This document shows, in pieces, positions 48,330 to 60,660 of a stretch of DNA of 64,000 nucleotides. Within the stretch, counting starts at the first letter, position 1. The number at the start of each line of letters is the position of its first letter. The notes below the pieces were generated by a model that did not search any database, was not told the origin of the DNA, and was given only the letters and a program-made list of their open reading frames with translations. The DNA lies in contig NC_133223.1 in NCBI RefSeq assembly GCF_040436345.1, positions 6,175,847-6,239,846 of the forward strand, written 5' to 3'. This DNA comes from Pagrus major (taxonomy: Eukaryota > Chordata > Actinopteri > Spariformes > Sparidae). A program made the position numbers and the translations under genes.

Positions 48330-48385
48330 AGAGTTACGTATGTAGCTAAGGTTCTATGAATTCTGGATGACCACCAGAGAAGGTA
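48330..48385. repeat. left arm of a far-apart inverted pair
   Basis: AGAGTTACGTATGTAGC..., with GTTCTATGAATTCTGGATGA inside, is mirrored at 57990..58044. About 46 of the bases align well. It may be the end of a larger element or a shared fragment of an unidentified repeat. Confidence 0.5.
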
Positions 48386-49929
48386 TGTAATACCTGTGTG
48401 GCGATGCTACGAGGGTAAATTTGAGAACTTGATAGAATTTGATAGCCAACAACGCCACCTAGGGGAATTTCACCCCCAGGAAATCTAAGTATATCACTAT
48501 ATCTTCTAATCTACCAAAAGGACACACAGGTTAAAAGACACTGGCTCTGACGTGATTCCACAAAATACAAATTTTATTCTTGATAATGTTTCTTTCTTTC
48601 TTTTAGAAAAGACAATACAGGTTTCCAGTAAAATCAATAATCAAAACAATTAATATTGTGCAATCCGGAAGGGGCCACTTTTAAACGTTGATTAAGTTGT
48701 CGATAAGGTGCTAGGTACAGGGCTGAGGGCTCACCGGGCAGAGATGACTTGCTGATAGGGAGAAGGGAAGGGTCCTTATGCTACACCACACGTGAAAACC
48801 ACACACATTGTTCACACCCAAGTGCACTACTGTACAGGAAAGTGAGGGGGGGACTGCCACCACCAGGGTCAGCCAGTGTCTTGCACCAGTGGCACCACCA
48901 GCTCCTGTCCAAAAGAGAGAGACAACTATTAGGCCAGGCAATAAGGTGGGGAACTTGCACAATATGATGAGCCCAGAATACACACACACACTGGATTCTA
49001 AATATCACTCGCACACATACACACACACACTTGAACCCGTGGTTTGATCAATTTAGACAAACGAAACCAAAAGAGACAAAAACAACTTAGCGAAAGAGCA
49101 CAACAGCACACTATATAACAATTTCTCCACCAATCAGTGGAAGGCACAACTTTTAAAACAGGGTTCACTGTACCAGGCAAAAGGCCTGCACACACTCATA
49201 CACACTCACAAAATAAACAAAACAAACAAAACAATTATTAGGCACTAAAATGGCAACAAGAGCTTTGAAAAAAAATGGAAAAAAAACAACCCAGACAGAA
49301 CAGCAGTAGGAGGCCCATGCAAGGTGTAGGGGCCCGCTTCGTCAGATGAGCGGCTGGCGGGACGTGGAGGCTTCAGGGCTCCGGCACAGGAGGGGTACAC
49401 CACAACGATGCAGCTTTAACGTAGGAATCGAATGCCATGCAATGCACGGAAAAGTATGCGCCGACTTCGAGGCCACGCTCCCCCACTTCCGACCTCGATC
49501 GGCAAAACACCGCTGACAATGTGAAATGGAGACGAACTCAATTTAACCCAAAGAAGCAAACGCTGTGCGGCGCATGGAACACCGCACACACACACACACC
49601 GCCAGGACATCGATCCCCCCACTCAACCTCCAGCCAGATGACAGGCTGACTCTGCTGAAGGTATGAAAAAGTACCAAACTGGCCTGTTGTGCCTCACCGC
49701 TGAATGAATGCCGCCACAGCCACGCCAGACCAAGCCACGCTGCAGACGCCGAAGTCTACTACTGAGAAGAGGTAGGAGGACGCGCACCTGAATCAGATGA
49801 TCCTCACCCGCATATCATTTTCAGGGCGCCGCCCCCGTAATCAAAGTGAAAGAGGCTGGAGAAAGGCGTAGCGCATTTTGTGGCTGCGGCAGCTAGTCGC
49901 GGCATTTCCGGTGGCAGCTCCAGCTGCCG
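48386..49929. other. repeat-like DNA, no gene recognised
   Basis: Mixed AT- and GC-rich DNA with small CA runs (48978..48990, 49015..49030, 49586..49600) and several opposed short frames without family motifs. Parts look like retroelement control regions (for example 48540..49100), but no family can be named. Confidence 0.35.
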
Positions 49930-50000
49930 GATGAGTGGCCGCGGCAGCTGCCACCACCGCAGCAGCTGCCTCGGACGCTAGTGGCCACGGTGCCCCACTG

Positions 50001-50172
50001 CCGGGCCAGCAGCCACTATCCGGACGAGCTGCCGGGCCAGCAGCCACTATCCGGACGAGCTGCCGGCCAGCAGCCACTATCCGGACGAGCTGCTGTGCCA
50101 GCAGCCACTATCCGGACGAGCTGCCGGGCCAGCAGCCACTATCCGGACGAGCTGCCGGGGCAGCAGCCACTA
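50001..50172 (+). repeat. tandem array of about 31-bp GC-rich units (left)
   Basis: At least five units of CCAGCAGCCACTATCCGGAC followed by GAGCTGCCGGG, spaced 30-31 bases (starts near 50001, 50032, 50062, 50093, 50123). CpG-rich, unlike the AT-rich surroundings. It mirrors the right array in 57060..57330. Confidence 0.85.
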
Positions 50173-50406
50173 CTGAGGCAGCTGCCTCGTAGGTTATAGT
50201 GTCAGCTGCCGATGTCGACGCAGCAGCCGCTACTGAGGCAGCCTCGACATCGGCAGCTGACACTATTGCTACCGCTGTTGAGGCAGCTGCCGAGGGCAAC
50301 TGACGGTAGTCTTCAGGTGTTCCCACAGCTGCCAGTGAGTTGCCATGGCAACTGCCACTGTTTTACCTACACTAAAGCTGTGCCCTTTATGTTTTTTAAT
50401 TTATCA

Positions 50407-53400
50407 TCATTTCATTTGGCACAATGAATATCTAACAGATGCAGGTTCGCGATTGAACTGCTCTGCAACTGATGAGTTGATGTCTGTTCGGAGGCTGGGG
50501 CAGATATTCAGACTCCTAAGCCTCTCTTCTGGACGTTTCTGGTTTTTCTGGTGGAATCTGTCATAGAGTGAATATCTCTCTGTTGTGCCTGTGATAGGAT
50601 GTGTTGCTGCCATTCTGTCACCATCGAGACTTCCCTGTAGTGGGAGTGGGAACCTCAGGTTCTTAACCCACTTCATGTCCATCTGCAATTCCTCATTGAC
50701 AGCCAGCTTGATGTTGTCAGGGGTTGGACCACACAGTCTTCCATCATGTTGCTTGAAATACAGTTGTCTTGTCCGGTTGTTTGTATGCCGAGCAACTTGT
50801 CCAGCCACATCTGAAATGTAGCATGTGGGGAACTGTTTAAAACTCAGCAGCCCATCAGCGTGGTCCCTGGCTGACTCCGTCCAGAATAGGAAATTTAGAT
50901 AGTATACAACTCTGTGCATACATGAAAAATGAAGGACACCACCTAAAGAATAGAAAAGATCATATAACATAATGCTGTTATAGGAAGGAAAAACAAATAA
51001 ATCCAAAAAATATATCCAAAAATTTCTCACCACCAGCTTTCTGTAGTTTCCAAAATAGCTTGGGGTATATGTCTTTGAAGTTCAGCAGTTCCTCAAGCCT
51101 GATAATCAGATCTGCAACGGTGCCCTCTGCTGACACACCTAAGGCATTACAAGCATCTTGTAGTTCTTTTTTTTTGAGGCTATAAGTTGAAAAGACAAAA
51201 AAGAGACCCATTATGTCACTGGTGTGGTGGGGTGTTGGACCCTAGTCCAAGGAGTGAGTGGACAACAGGAGTATATATACTGGCTTGATTACAGATGGGA
51301 TAACATATGAGGTGGGTGTGGCTGACTGGCAGGAGTGGAGCAGTGGTGGGGTGAGTGCAAATTAACCTGAGAGCCAGGAAGGAAAAGAGAAAACTAAGGG
51401 GGAAAACACTGTGATCCTGACACATTACACACACACAGTATGTCATATAACATATTGTTGCAAAAAACAAAATAAAACCCACAACCTTAGGAATACGGAT
51501 GACATAGAATTTAGGCCTATGTCTACAGATACAGTATACTGACAGACAAGCAATATTAACACGAAGTGTACCTTCTTTGAATCAAGTAGATCCAGAATGA
51601 TGTCCTCATTTATCTCTTTGAGGGGATGCTTGGTTTCAGCATCGGGGTTTTTTTTCATGGCCTTTCTGAACTCTGTTTTGGGTAGAGTCTTTCCCACTCT
51701 GGTGTGCTCTCCCATCCACAGTGCCAAAGTGGAGTGTCCAACAGAGTCGTGGTATGGGTTGGCCACAGATGTTCCTATTAATAAAACATATAGTATTTTT
51801 CGTAGTTTACATTAGTTCCAAGATTTGTTTGTCGCCAAGCTTATGTCAAAGTGTAAGGTTGATACCGTTGTTTTTTCACACTTTTCAAAATTTATGATAG
51901 TATAAAGCACTGGCCATATGTAGTCCATACCTGATATGAGTCCTTCTGCTATCAGTGACCTGTCCAAGTCTGACCATGCCTTCACTATATCCACTTCAAA
52001 GTCTTCCTCAGAAACAGTATCTGGATCTGGCCTTTTAAATGTGCCAACTGCAAATGAAGTTTTGCACAGAATTACAAAAGCATAGCACCAACACAAACAT
52101 TCATAGAGAAACATAGAGTCACCAATAACTTCACATATGAAATTCCAAAAATTATTAAACATTTGCCACTGCAACCTTCTGAAATAAAAAATAAATTATT
52201 TAATCACTGCCCACCTGACATACTTGGTACAGGCACACATTTGTATCTTTAAGTCGGTTGTGAGAATCTACATCATAAATGTAATGTTACCATGGATTAA
52301 AACATATTGGAAAAATATTCTTAAGTGGGATATCAAAGGCCAGTTTCCAGTTGGCGTCAGCCACGACCACAGCTGGATGGTGCCCACACTGGTAGCAGGA
52401 AAACTGAAACTTGAAATTAGTGAGCGATAAAAAGTGATGAAATGCTTTTCTCACTGTTTTGTGATGGTATCGGTTGTCATTTAACAATGACATAGTGTCC
52501 AGCATACGTCCACTGGTTGTCTTGTTCTGTAATGAATCAACATACAAATATGATATCTGTTATCAATTACTCGCTGACATAAATGCTGGCTGAAATTTTT
52601 TGGCCTAAATGTTTTTATGATTTCCTTACCGCCAAACCAGAAAGCAAAAGCTCACACAATGGCAATGTCAAGAGGACGCGGTTATTGAAGTTGTGAAAAC
52701 CAGTGGTATATTCCTGGAACCTCACAACGTTAGTGCATGCTGGGCACTGTTTTACAGCTACAGAGACACCTGTTAATTGAAAGAAAAGTAGTTTAAAGTT
52801 TAATTATATATAGCACTGTACATTATTTGCCATAGCACATGTCATTTAAAACAAATATGAATGTGATGTCATATGATGGGTACATTCTTGCAAAAGCATA
52901 GAATAACATTTTTTATAGACTTACCTTTCTGGACATAATTAATCCCATACACCACAGCTTGCGTGGTTACTGTGTTGGAGGGATTCAGAGCTGGAGGGGT
53001 GGGACCAGGACAGTACGGACAAGTGTTTTCTGTGGGGACAAAACACGGTGGTGGTGGTTGCTGCTCCTTAGTCCTCAGCTCCACAGGCAAATCCTGTAGG
53101 AATGGGATGCGCTTGTGTGTCATGAAGTAGGTAGGTTGTTGTTCACAGCTGATGCTGGTTTCAACAATGTGACTTTCCAGGTCATCAATATCTTGTGTCT
53201 GAATGTCCAATGTTTCCATTAAAGTGCCTGGGGACTCTTGAAAAATCCACCACATGGCCATCATGCGGTGGATACACCGGTGTGAAGTCCCAGTCCCCCG
53301 ACACTGACAGTTCCATTGTCCCGCAACTGTGTCAAACGTGACTATAGTCCTTCTGAACTGACACCAGTTGTCTGTCTGTGATGTGAAGACTGAGAAGAAA

Positions 53401-53896
53401 ACCCACCGTTTGGAGTATCCCTCATCTTCAAAAATAACTGGAAAAACACTGTCCAATCCAAGTTTGTTTGCATCCAGGTTGAGGTTTTCGCATTGACACC
53501 CCATTCTGAGGACATCAATCCCTTACTCAACATGTCCTTGAGGGAGGCAGATGTGAGGACAGCTGGCTTTGCATATGACTTGGCATTCTTTGTTCTCTCC
53601 AAGTGTTTGCATTCCTTTCCAGGATTTCCTGAGGACCATGCAATTTGCATGCATTTCATGCAATTTGGAATCTCACAGTCAATTTTTGGTGGGTTAGTGG
53701 ACTTGATTACATGCACCGGCAAAACAGGGCTGTGGTCATACTTTGGTGTGACATAAATCCCATTTCTTACGTCAATGCAAATCATGGGGGCAATGTCCAA
53801 GCAATGTACATCTTTGATATGTCTTTTTAGATTTTTTTGGGAACTTAGCTCAGATGTACAGTGGGGACATGACACCTTTTCTGGTTTACTGTCCAA
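50407..53896 (-). CDS. KDZ-family (Zisupton) transposase, at least seven exons, two frame disturbances
   Basis: Exons on the minus strand: 53896..52925, 52769..52630, 52526..about 52300, 52047..51931, 51774..51572, 51179..51031, 50942..50407; most junctions are GT-AG and phase-compatible. Parts in order: a C2H2 finger (CPHCTSELSSQKNLKRHIKD), a SWIM zinc finger (CQCRGTGTSHRCIH), a KDZ-like middle (CYQCGHHPAVVVAD), a SAP motif (LQDACNALGVSAEGTVADLI), and the KDZ tail (ISDVAGQVARHTNN, then THPITGTTERYSLYDRFH and NSSVAEQ). Similar residues occur in the KDZ region of vertebrate HMGXB3-like proteins. One frame shift is needed near 53490 and one at an A9 run near 51170, so the copy is probably dead, or the assembly is off at the homopolymer. 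The frame stops within a few bases of the left terminal arm, shortly after SVAEQ, so the usual C-terminus may be missing. Confidence 0.7.
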
Positions 53897-53939
53897 GTTG
53901 TCTGCAGGGTCTTCTGTGACATTGTCAGCTTTTCATTTT

Positions 53940-55057
53940 AAAGCCTTTGTTTTTTATTTGGCAGATAAGACAAAGACACAGTTGTTATTGTGAAACATTA
54001 AAGTACTTATAAAAGATCTTTAAACCACAATACAAAAGCCACTGTATTTCTGCTCTGAGACTAGCTCTAGAGTATATTTGTTTTTTGCCACACCCAGGGA
54101 GCTGCAATCGAAGACATTACTGAGGAGGACACACCACTGATGACCATCAGACTAAACAATTGCAAAATTATGAAACAACAATTTAAAGTGAAATATTTCT
54201 TAGATATAAAGGCAGAAACATATAGTCATCTTCCTGGGGGCTGACTGAGGGACTGAAGTAAGCACCCACAGATTTAACCTTGTTAAAAATGTAATTCAAC
54301 TCTGCCAGGACACAAAAATATGCTCCTTTCTGGACACACATCATAGCTTTTATATGCTGTGTGGTGTTTTTAGCATTACCTGCATCAAACTCAACAATTT
54401 GGCACTTTCTGAAAAAAATCTGTAATAAAACATAATGACAAATACTAATATTTTACTGTCATTTAATACCTCGTTTTTTGCTTGATGCAATACCTGCAGG
54501 AAACAAATGGAAAGAAATTGTGGTAAACATTAGGATTATATAATTGTATAGTTCATAAAATTAAAGTAGACTTTAAATACAAAGAAAAAAACAGAAAATT
54601 GAGAAAATCGATATAGCTACAGTTATTGATTTATATCTTTGTATGTATTTTCTTTTGCAAATTTTGGGAAACGGTAAAACTCTAGACAGATTATGGCTTT
54701 CACATAATATAAGGATTACAGCCTCTTCCACACAGTGAGCCAAACAGCTTATTAAGGGGACTAAAAATGTCAGGTATTCAGCCAGTGATGCTTACACACA
54801 TATCAGCTACTGAATTGATTGAGGGGGGGGCTTAAATGTTTCATGAAATAGCATGGCCGTGAAAAAGTTTTAAAATTGCAATATGGACAATGGTAGTGGC
54901 TTCTGGATGCTTGTGTTTTGTCCTTGCAGAAGCAGGCCACCACAAATTTCTCTGAAAAAAAAATGGGTCAAAAACAAAAAACAAACAAAAAAAGAATATA
55001 TATTTTCAATAAATGTAATCACGTCCTACACCTTTATTGTTCAGCTGTACTACATAC
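53940..55057. other. 5' part of the KDZ element, no exon recognised
   Basis: AT-rich DNA upstream of the first clear KDZ exon. Possible small exons cannot be told from noise. Confidence 0.35.
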
Positions 55058-55207
55058 CTTGATTGTTTTCCACAAAGTACATTGCATCTGCAAGATGGTT
55101 TTTGCAAAGATGATTCTTATTTGCCAGTTCCTTTTTTTGACAGAAGACACATTCAGACCCACCACAGGCCAAAAACGATGCTACATCGGAGAACATCTGA
55201 TGTGAAC
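55058..55207 (-). CDS. candidate upstream exon of the KDZ transposase gene
   Basis: 150-bp open segment on the minus strand flanked by a TGATAG acceptor and an AAG|GTATGT donor. It encodes a Cys/His-rich peptide containing CGGSECVFCQKKELANKNHL and later CKNHLADAMYF, which could be a zinc-binding head of the transposase. Position and strand fit, but the link to the 53896 exon is inferred. Confidence 0.35.
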
Positions 55208-56212
55208 CTATCAAAACAAATAACAAAGGTGACAAAATCAGAGCCCCCGGGCTCAAACTTTATAACACTATAAGTACATGAGAAAGTGTTTTTTGTAGGT
55301 TTAAGTAAATCTTTCTGCTGTGTTTCACAGAGATTTATCTCACTAATTCCTTTTATTTACTTATAAGCCCAACTCACCTTCCATTTTCCAAACTCATTGA
55401 AAAAAGTTGAGAGTCTGTGGAAACATTAAAGTTAAAGTCATTGGCCAATGAAATTAGACTTCAAATATTTGGTTTGTTGTGGAAAATATTTTTTGTTTAC
55501 GTTTTTTTCTCATCACAGACCACATGCTTTTGAAAAATTCTCATGTTAATTATCACGATTAAATTACCTACCAAAGTTTCTTCAGTCCTCAGGGCAAGTC
55601 CGTGATTTGCAACGGCGGAGATGACAACTGAACGTCTTAAGGGATGTCAAGTTGACAAGATGGCTGGCAGTGACACACCTTTTCTGACACTGTTGACACC
55701 CCCAGGGGACAGCTTCTTGTCACCGTGATTTACAGTTTGCAACTTAAAATCAACACAAAATACAACAGCACAAACAGTTATGCTCAATGGAAATCAATGG
55801 AAGCTCATTATTAACATGTTGACACGTTTTAAAATAAAAATACATTTCTGACCATTTTGATTGTTTACTTACGTTAACTTTGATCCTCTTTGTCTCCTGC
55901 CGTCTCTATCCCGAAAATGGTTAGGAACAACGTATTGTGTAGGTCTTACATCGCTCTTTTCCAGTGTGTGGCCTTGTCAAGTTTGAAGAATTTTTAATGT
56001 ACTTGTGTGTGCCTAATGTACTACTTAGCACTTTCATGCACAACATGTATCAAAATTACCTGTATTCATGTAATGTTATATATGCCTGAATGTTCCTTTT
56101 CTTTAGGCTATATTTGAAACTATGTTACTATATACATCTTTTCAATTTCCAAAAATCTTTATTTTTCATTACTTTATTTATTAAAAGGCTAAAAAATTGG
56201 GGTGTGGGGGGA
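55208..56212. other. interior of the KDZ element, nothing recognised
   Basis: AT-rich, no coding signal. A short GC-richer part near 55600..55720 contains no clear exon. Confidence 0.35.
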
Positions 56213-56385
56213 TTTTATGCCTTTAATGATAGTGCACCTTGGAGAGAGAGACAGGAGATGGAGAGAGGGGGGAGAGACACACAGTACAGGGACGTCCGAT
56301 GCGAGACTCGAACCGGGGCCTCTGCAGTGAGGGCTATAGTCCCTTCAATACATATGAGGCACCTACTTATCTCACTGCGCCATCT
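56213..56385 (-). mobile_element. tRNA-derived SINE
   Basis: On the minus strand a tRNA-like head ends in the B box GGTTCGAGTC (about 56320..56311). It is followed by a pyrimidine-rich CTCTCTCCATCTCCTGTCTC body and the tail ACTATCATTAAAGGCATAAA, the usual layout of teleost tRNA SINEs. It lies within the KDZ element and so is younger than its insertion. Confidence 0.65.
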
Positions 56386-56934
56386 CTTTGACATATATGT
56401 ATGAAAAAATGAGTCATGACCCATGTATTTAGAGCGATTTCAAACAAGAAACAAGAGATTCAAAGTGTTTATTGTCATGTACAGCAAGAAAAAACAAGTT
56501 TCTCTGTGCAATTAATTTTTTTCTTTGCTGTCCACACTGATGCCGAGTTATAAAATAGAATAAAAAAAGAAATTACAATAAATAAAGAATACAAATCTTA
56601 TTTGTATACAAAAGTGAAGTGTCTGATGTTAGCAATGCAATGTGCAAAATGTACAGTGATGAGGGAGTCCGTGGTTGTGACTCCTGTTATCTGTTCAGGA
56701 TTATGATGAAAGAGGGGATGAAAGAGTTTTTCAGCCTTGATGTTCTGCATTTCACACTTCTGTAGGCTACCTCCGGCCTGAGGGTGGAAGTGTGAACAGT
56801 CTGTGATGTGGGTGGGTGGGGTTGTAGTCTTGAAGCAGGTGGGAACAGTGCTCTTGCTGGGGGAGAGGTTCAGGTGTTGTGGCCCTAGACCTCCTGGTGT
56901 TCTGCTTATCTGGGTCTGAAAAATATTACATAAA

Positions 56935-57345
56935 TAAATAAAAAAACATAAAGGGCATAGCTTTAGTGTAGGTAAAACAGTGGCAGTTGCACCCACTGGC
57001 AGCTGTGAGAACACCTAAAGGTGTAACCGGCAAGTGCCGAAATACCGTCAGTTGCCGATGTCGAGGCTGCCTCAGTAGTGGCTGCTGCCCCGGCAGCTCG
57101 TCCGGATAGTGGCTGCTGGCCCGGCAGCTCGTACAGATAGTGGCTGCTGCCCTGGCAGCGGGGCACCGCGGCCACTAGCGTCCGAGGCAGCTGCCGCGGT
57201 GGTGCAGCTCGTCCGGACAGTAGCTCGTCCGGATAGTGGATGCTGCCCCGGCAGCTCGTATGGATAGTGGCTGCTGGCCCGGCAGCTCGTACGGATAGTG
57301 GCTGCTGCCCCGGCAGCGGAGCACCGCGGCCACTAGCGAGCGAGT
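56935..57345. repeat. right inverted arm and GC-rich array of the KDZ element
   Basis: Contains TTAGTGTAGGTAAAACAGTG and CACTGGCAGCTGTGAG, the mirror of 50325..50390, followed by units of CCCGGCAGCTCGT...GGATAGTGGCTGCTGG in the opposite orientation to the left array. The unit CAGCTGCCTCGGACGCTAGT also occurs in both arms. Confidence 0.8.
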
Positions 57346-57729
57346 CTGTTTTGGTTCAAATCTATCAAACGTGTACACTTATTTGTGTGTGTACAATGTG
57401 TCAAATCTGAATTGAATTATCAACATTACAAAATAAACATTAACCCATTGGTGATTAACAACTATATTTACCACAGCAGTACCAGCGTCACGCATTTTAA
57501 CTGAAAGTTAAACTTTGGAGGTTTTATAGTCCCTTGAAGTTTAACATATCTGACGTTGGATGTTCAAATGAGTAAAAACCGAGTATAAACCCATTACTTA
57601 AATTTAAATGTCATGTCTGCGCCACTTGATGTCGCCATTTTCTCTTGCTTCCTCTTCTGTTTCGGGACTGAGCAGCGGTGCGCAAAGGATCTTGGGATAT
57701 GTGAGGCCGCGAAGGATAGTAGCGGTGCG

Positions 57730-57890
57730 TCCTCCTAAATGAGGGTGGGGAAGGCTGCATTTGTGGGCTGCATGTGGAGCAGCCTTCGAATTTGGACAGC
57801 CTTCGCGCAGCGTTGTGACGTAATTGGCCTTCAAATGCGCCCTTCGTGGGCTGCAGCCCCTGAATTTGGACACAGCCATAGTACCAACAA
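57730..57890. repeat. GAATTTGGACA-type fish repeat fragment
   Basis: GAATTTGGACAGCC and GAATTTGGACACAGCC frame a GC-rich segment with GGCTGCA motifs, resembling ends of non-autonomous fish DNA transposons. Family uncertain. Confidence 0.35.
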
Positions 57891-57989
57891 AGTCACGTGT
57901 GACCTGGGTGAAGCAAGCAACTTGATATAGGGACCTGGTACCCAGCAGTCGTCTCCTACAGAATCTTCTCATCAAGACTCCAAGAGAAG

Positions 57990-58044
57990 GTGAACTCTGG
58001 CGGTCATTCAGAATTCATAGAACTTTTGTTACATATGTAACTCT
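57990..58044. repeat. right arm of the far-apart inverted pair
   Basis: Mirror of 48330..48385: read on the minus strand it gives AGAGTTACATATGTAACA and GTTCTATGAATTCTGAATGA. About 9.7 kb separates the two arms. Confidence 0.5.
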
Positions 58045-60160
58045 CCTATTTCATTTTTCCTGAACGGCAGAGACATTATGCAATACAGATGAAACCTCTT
58101 AAAACTTCCCGTTCCTCCATGATGGGTTCATGTTCAGACCTGGAAGAGTCCGAGACTGGAATGAGATCCCCCACGATGACGTAGTGAACGCAGGGCCGAA
58201 TTTTAAATGCCCCTAAGCGCCATGTGTGGAAACCAGTTGCTATGGTTTATCTATCCACCAGGAGGAGCTTCCATGATGGAAGCTGAAGCATTACATCAGC
58301 GTGAAATCAGCTGTTCTTACTGTATCATATACAGTATTTGCGTATGTGAGAGAATGCGATTCCCACACAGAGCATATTTAATGATCATTAGACTACCATA
58401 CCATGACGTCATTAATATTATGCTTCAGCTTTTTGCTTTTCAACAGTACTGCATGAAAGTGAAAGTAATATGGCTGGGGAAGGAAAAAACTGCGTGTGCA
58501 GCACTTGTCTGAGCGGCTGACTGCGATAACAGTATCTGTGGTGATACCGGAACAAACTATTGTAGTGTAAGAAACGTTTTCTTCTTTGTTATTGTAGTTA
58601 TATAAAAGTAATTTCTCATACTTTTAGATTACTGCTAGACTACGTGATCAGGTACATGTGAAAATCCAGGAGCAAACTTTTTTGCCACAGCGAAGGCTGA
58701 AGGCCAACAAACATGGATTGAAGCAGAATATTTTGTAAGGTAAAAACATGTTGTGGTTTTTTGATTTATTACATCAACCTTTTTTCAATATATTTTGAGT
58801 TTTGGACTTTTCAAATGCTCGGAAATGATTAGGAATGTTCAGATTACACGAGTCATAAGCAATCCTATGCAAACACAAAACATTTGCTAATTTTTTCCAT
58901 ATTTCCGCAAATGTGGAAGACACAGAGGGTTTTTGGTGAAGCAATTGTAACCATTTTTAAAGATTATAAAAGTGAATTACATATATAATAACTAATTAGA
59001 TTAATAATGGAAGCTGGACCAGAATCAGAAGATACTAAATTCGACAGGAGCCACGGTATGAGCAACAATAAGGAGACAGACACGAGAATAACAGTTGAGT
59101 AGCCACCCTTATAATTTTTAACAAAATCCAAAATTACCCAAACATTTAGAAAAATAAGAAAGTAGTGTGCACACTAGAAAATAAAAAAAAAAAGTGTCCG
59201 TTGGGGCCCTTAAACAAGATAAAAAGTTGTTTCAGGTTTGTTTGTTTGAGTCACTGCAGTTCACCTGATTCCCAGGATCAAAGTAAGGCACTTTGGTCGT
59301 GTAGTGTAATGTCAGTGTGTAATGTTTGTGTGAATAGGTGTGTACGTGGATCTCCTCGGTGCCGAACTTTCTTCAGGGTACTTGGCTCGCCATCAGTTTC
59401 AGCAGGAAGTGTGTCCTGAACCACATTCAGTCCTCCAAAAAAAACCTGACCTATAGACAGGGTCAGATAATTAACATTCAACACCGTTCGTTCTCAGATG
59501 CATCATTAGGGATATTCTGTCAAAAGATGCACACCTTTACATCTAATTCCGACATGAATATTATTATCTTATCTCTATTCAAATCTCAAATCTTTGTTTT
59601 AGTTGTACAACATTCAGTCTTAAGTCTTAAGTATCATTTATGAGAACTAAACATTAAAGTGCTCACATATTTACCTGCTGTTCGTGTGAACAGGGTTTCA
59701 ATAATAGCTATGGTAAGTAACCATTAACATTCAAAATATCATGTATCATAACCATATCAGAACCATGTGCAAATAAAATAACAGTACACATTCTGAGTAA
59801 AGACTTAGAGGTATTAAAGAAGTGTGCTCAATTTACTCTTACACTATATAGGCCTATTCGTGAAAGAGAAATGCACCAAAAATTACCCTCTTGTAACTTT
59901 AAGCTCAGTTGAAGTAACATAAATAAAATATTGTAACATTCATCACAACATATGAAATTACTCATTTTCCTTTTAAATTGGCATTAGGAAAATGTAAACA
60001 CTTCCCCTTTAAATATATTCACATCAGCATGAAATGATAACCACAATGTAAACATGTTCAGAAATATTGCACCATTATTCACTTCAGTTCACTCTCATAA
60101 CCTTAATATCACCAATGCTTTCTTTTAGCACTCGGATAAACAAGGGATAAAAGGGGAAAA
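58045..60160. other. intergenic, nothing recognised
   Basis: AT-rich non-coding DNA. No open frame with a family motif was found. Confidence 0.45.
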
Positions 60161-60179
60161 TAGCACCAGAGCAGCTAAA

Positions 60180-60660
60180 ATGCACATTTCTCACCGTTGC
60201 TCTGTGTGTATCAAGGCGAAGCACGCCGGAGTCGGACTTCGTAACAGCTCTCTAGATGAAAGGCAAGTGGTTAGCCTGTTAGGCACAGAGGTAGCATTAG
60301 CATCGAAGACGACGGTAAGCGTCAACAAGCTGTTTTATCATCGGATAATTGACTCGTCTTACCGACGCAACTCCTCTCCTTTGCTCCGTCACTCAGCTCC
60401 GGACTCCAGTGGGTAAGTGCTCCACTCTCTTTTTCCTTTTTCACAGGTAAACTCCGGGGTTTCCTCCTGTTTTCTCTCCTCTTTTACATGCAGCGGCCCT
60501 CGCTTCTCTGGCTGAAGTCGGAAGGGACCGGGAAAATAGCGCGCTTTGCATTTCGCTTCGAGACGACAGGCTGAGCGTGGCTTGCGTAGCCTCTGATTGG
60601 CTGCTGAGACTAGGTACCCCCCCACGTGGGGCTACGTGAACTGTGTGGTGCATTTAATTG
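60180..60660. other. CpG-rich island-like stretch
   Basis: Clearly richer in GC and CpG than the flanks, with GCGAAGCACGCCGGAGTCGG near 60215 and possible splice donors (GACGGTAAGCG, GTGGGTAAGTG). It could be the promoter and first exon of an unseen transcript or the control region of a repeat. No protein motif. Confidence 0.35.

Larger units (their letters stand above)
49930..57345 (-). mobile_element. KDZ/Zisupton-type DNA transposon with long GC-rich terminal arrays
   Basis: A multi-exon KDZ transposase gene (50407..53896, minus) lies between two long inverted arms, about 49930..50405 and 56935..57345. The arms share a plain part (CACTGTTTTACCTACACTAA with CACAGCTGCCAGTG) and a tandem array of about 31-bp units (CAGCAGCCACTATCCGGACG plus AGCTGCCGGG). 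Zisupton elements, described from fish, are large DNA transposons whose proteins combine zinc-finger/SWIM and SAP-like parts with the KDZ region, which fits. The exact ends and target duplication could not be fixed by eye; an outer inverted pair at 48330 and 58044 is an alternative boundary. A tRNA SINE at 56213 has inserted inside. Confidence 0.65.

Noticed and set aside
49841-50326. Ala/Gly/Gln-rich open frames in the GC-rich array
   Set aside because: They arise from the 31-bp tandem units in several frames on both strands and have no start context or domain.
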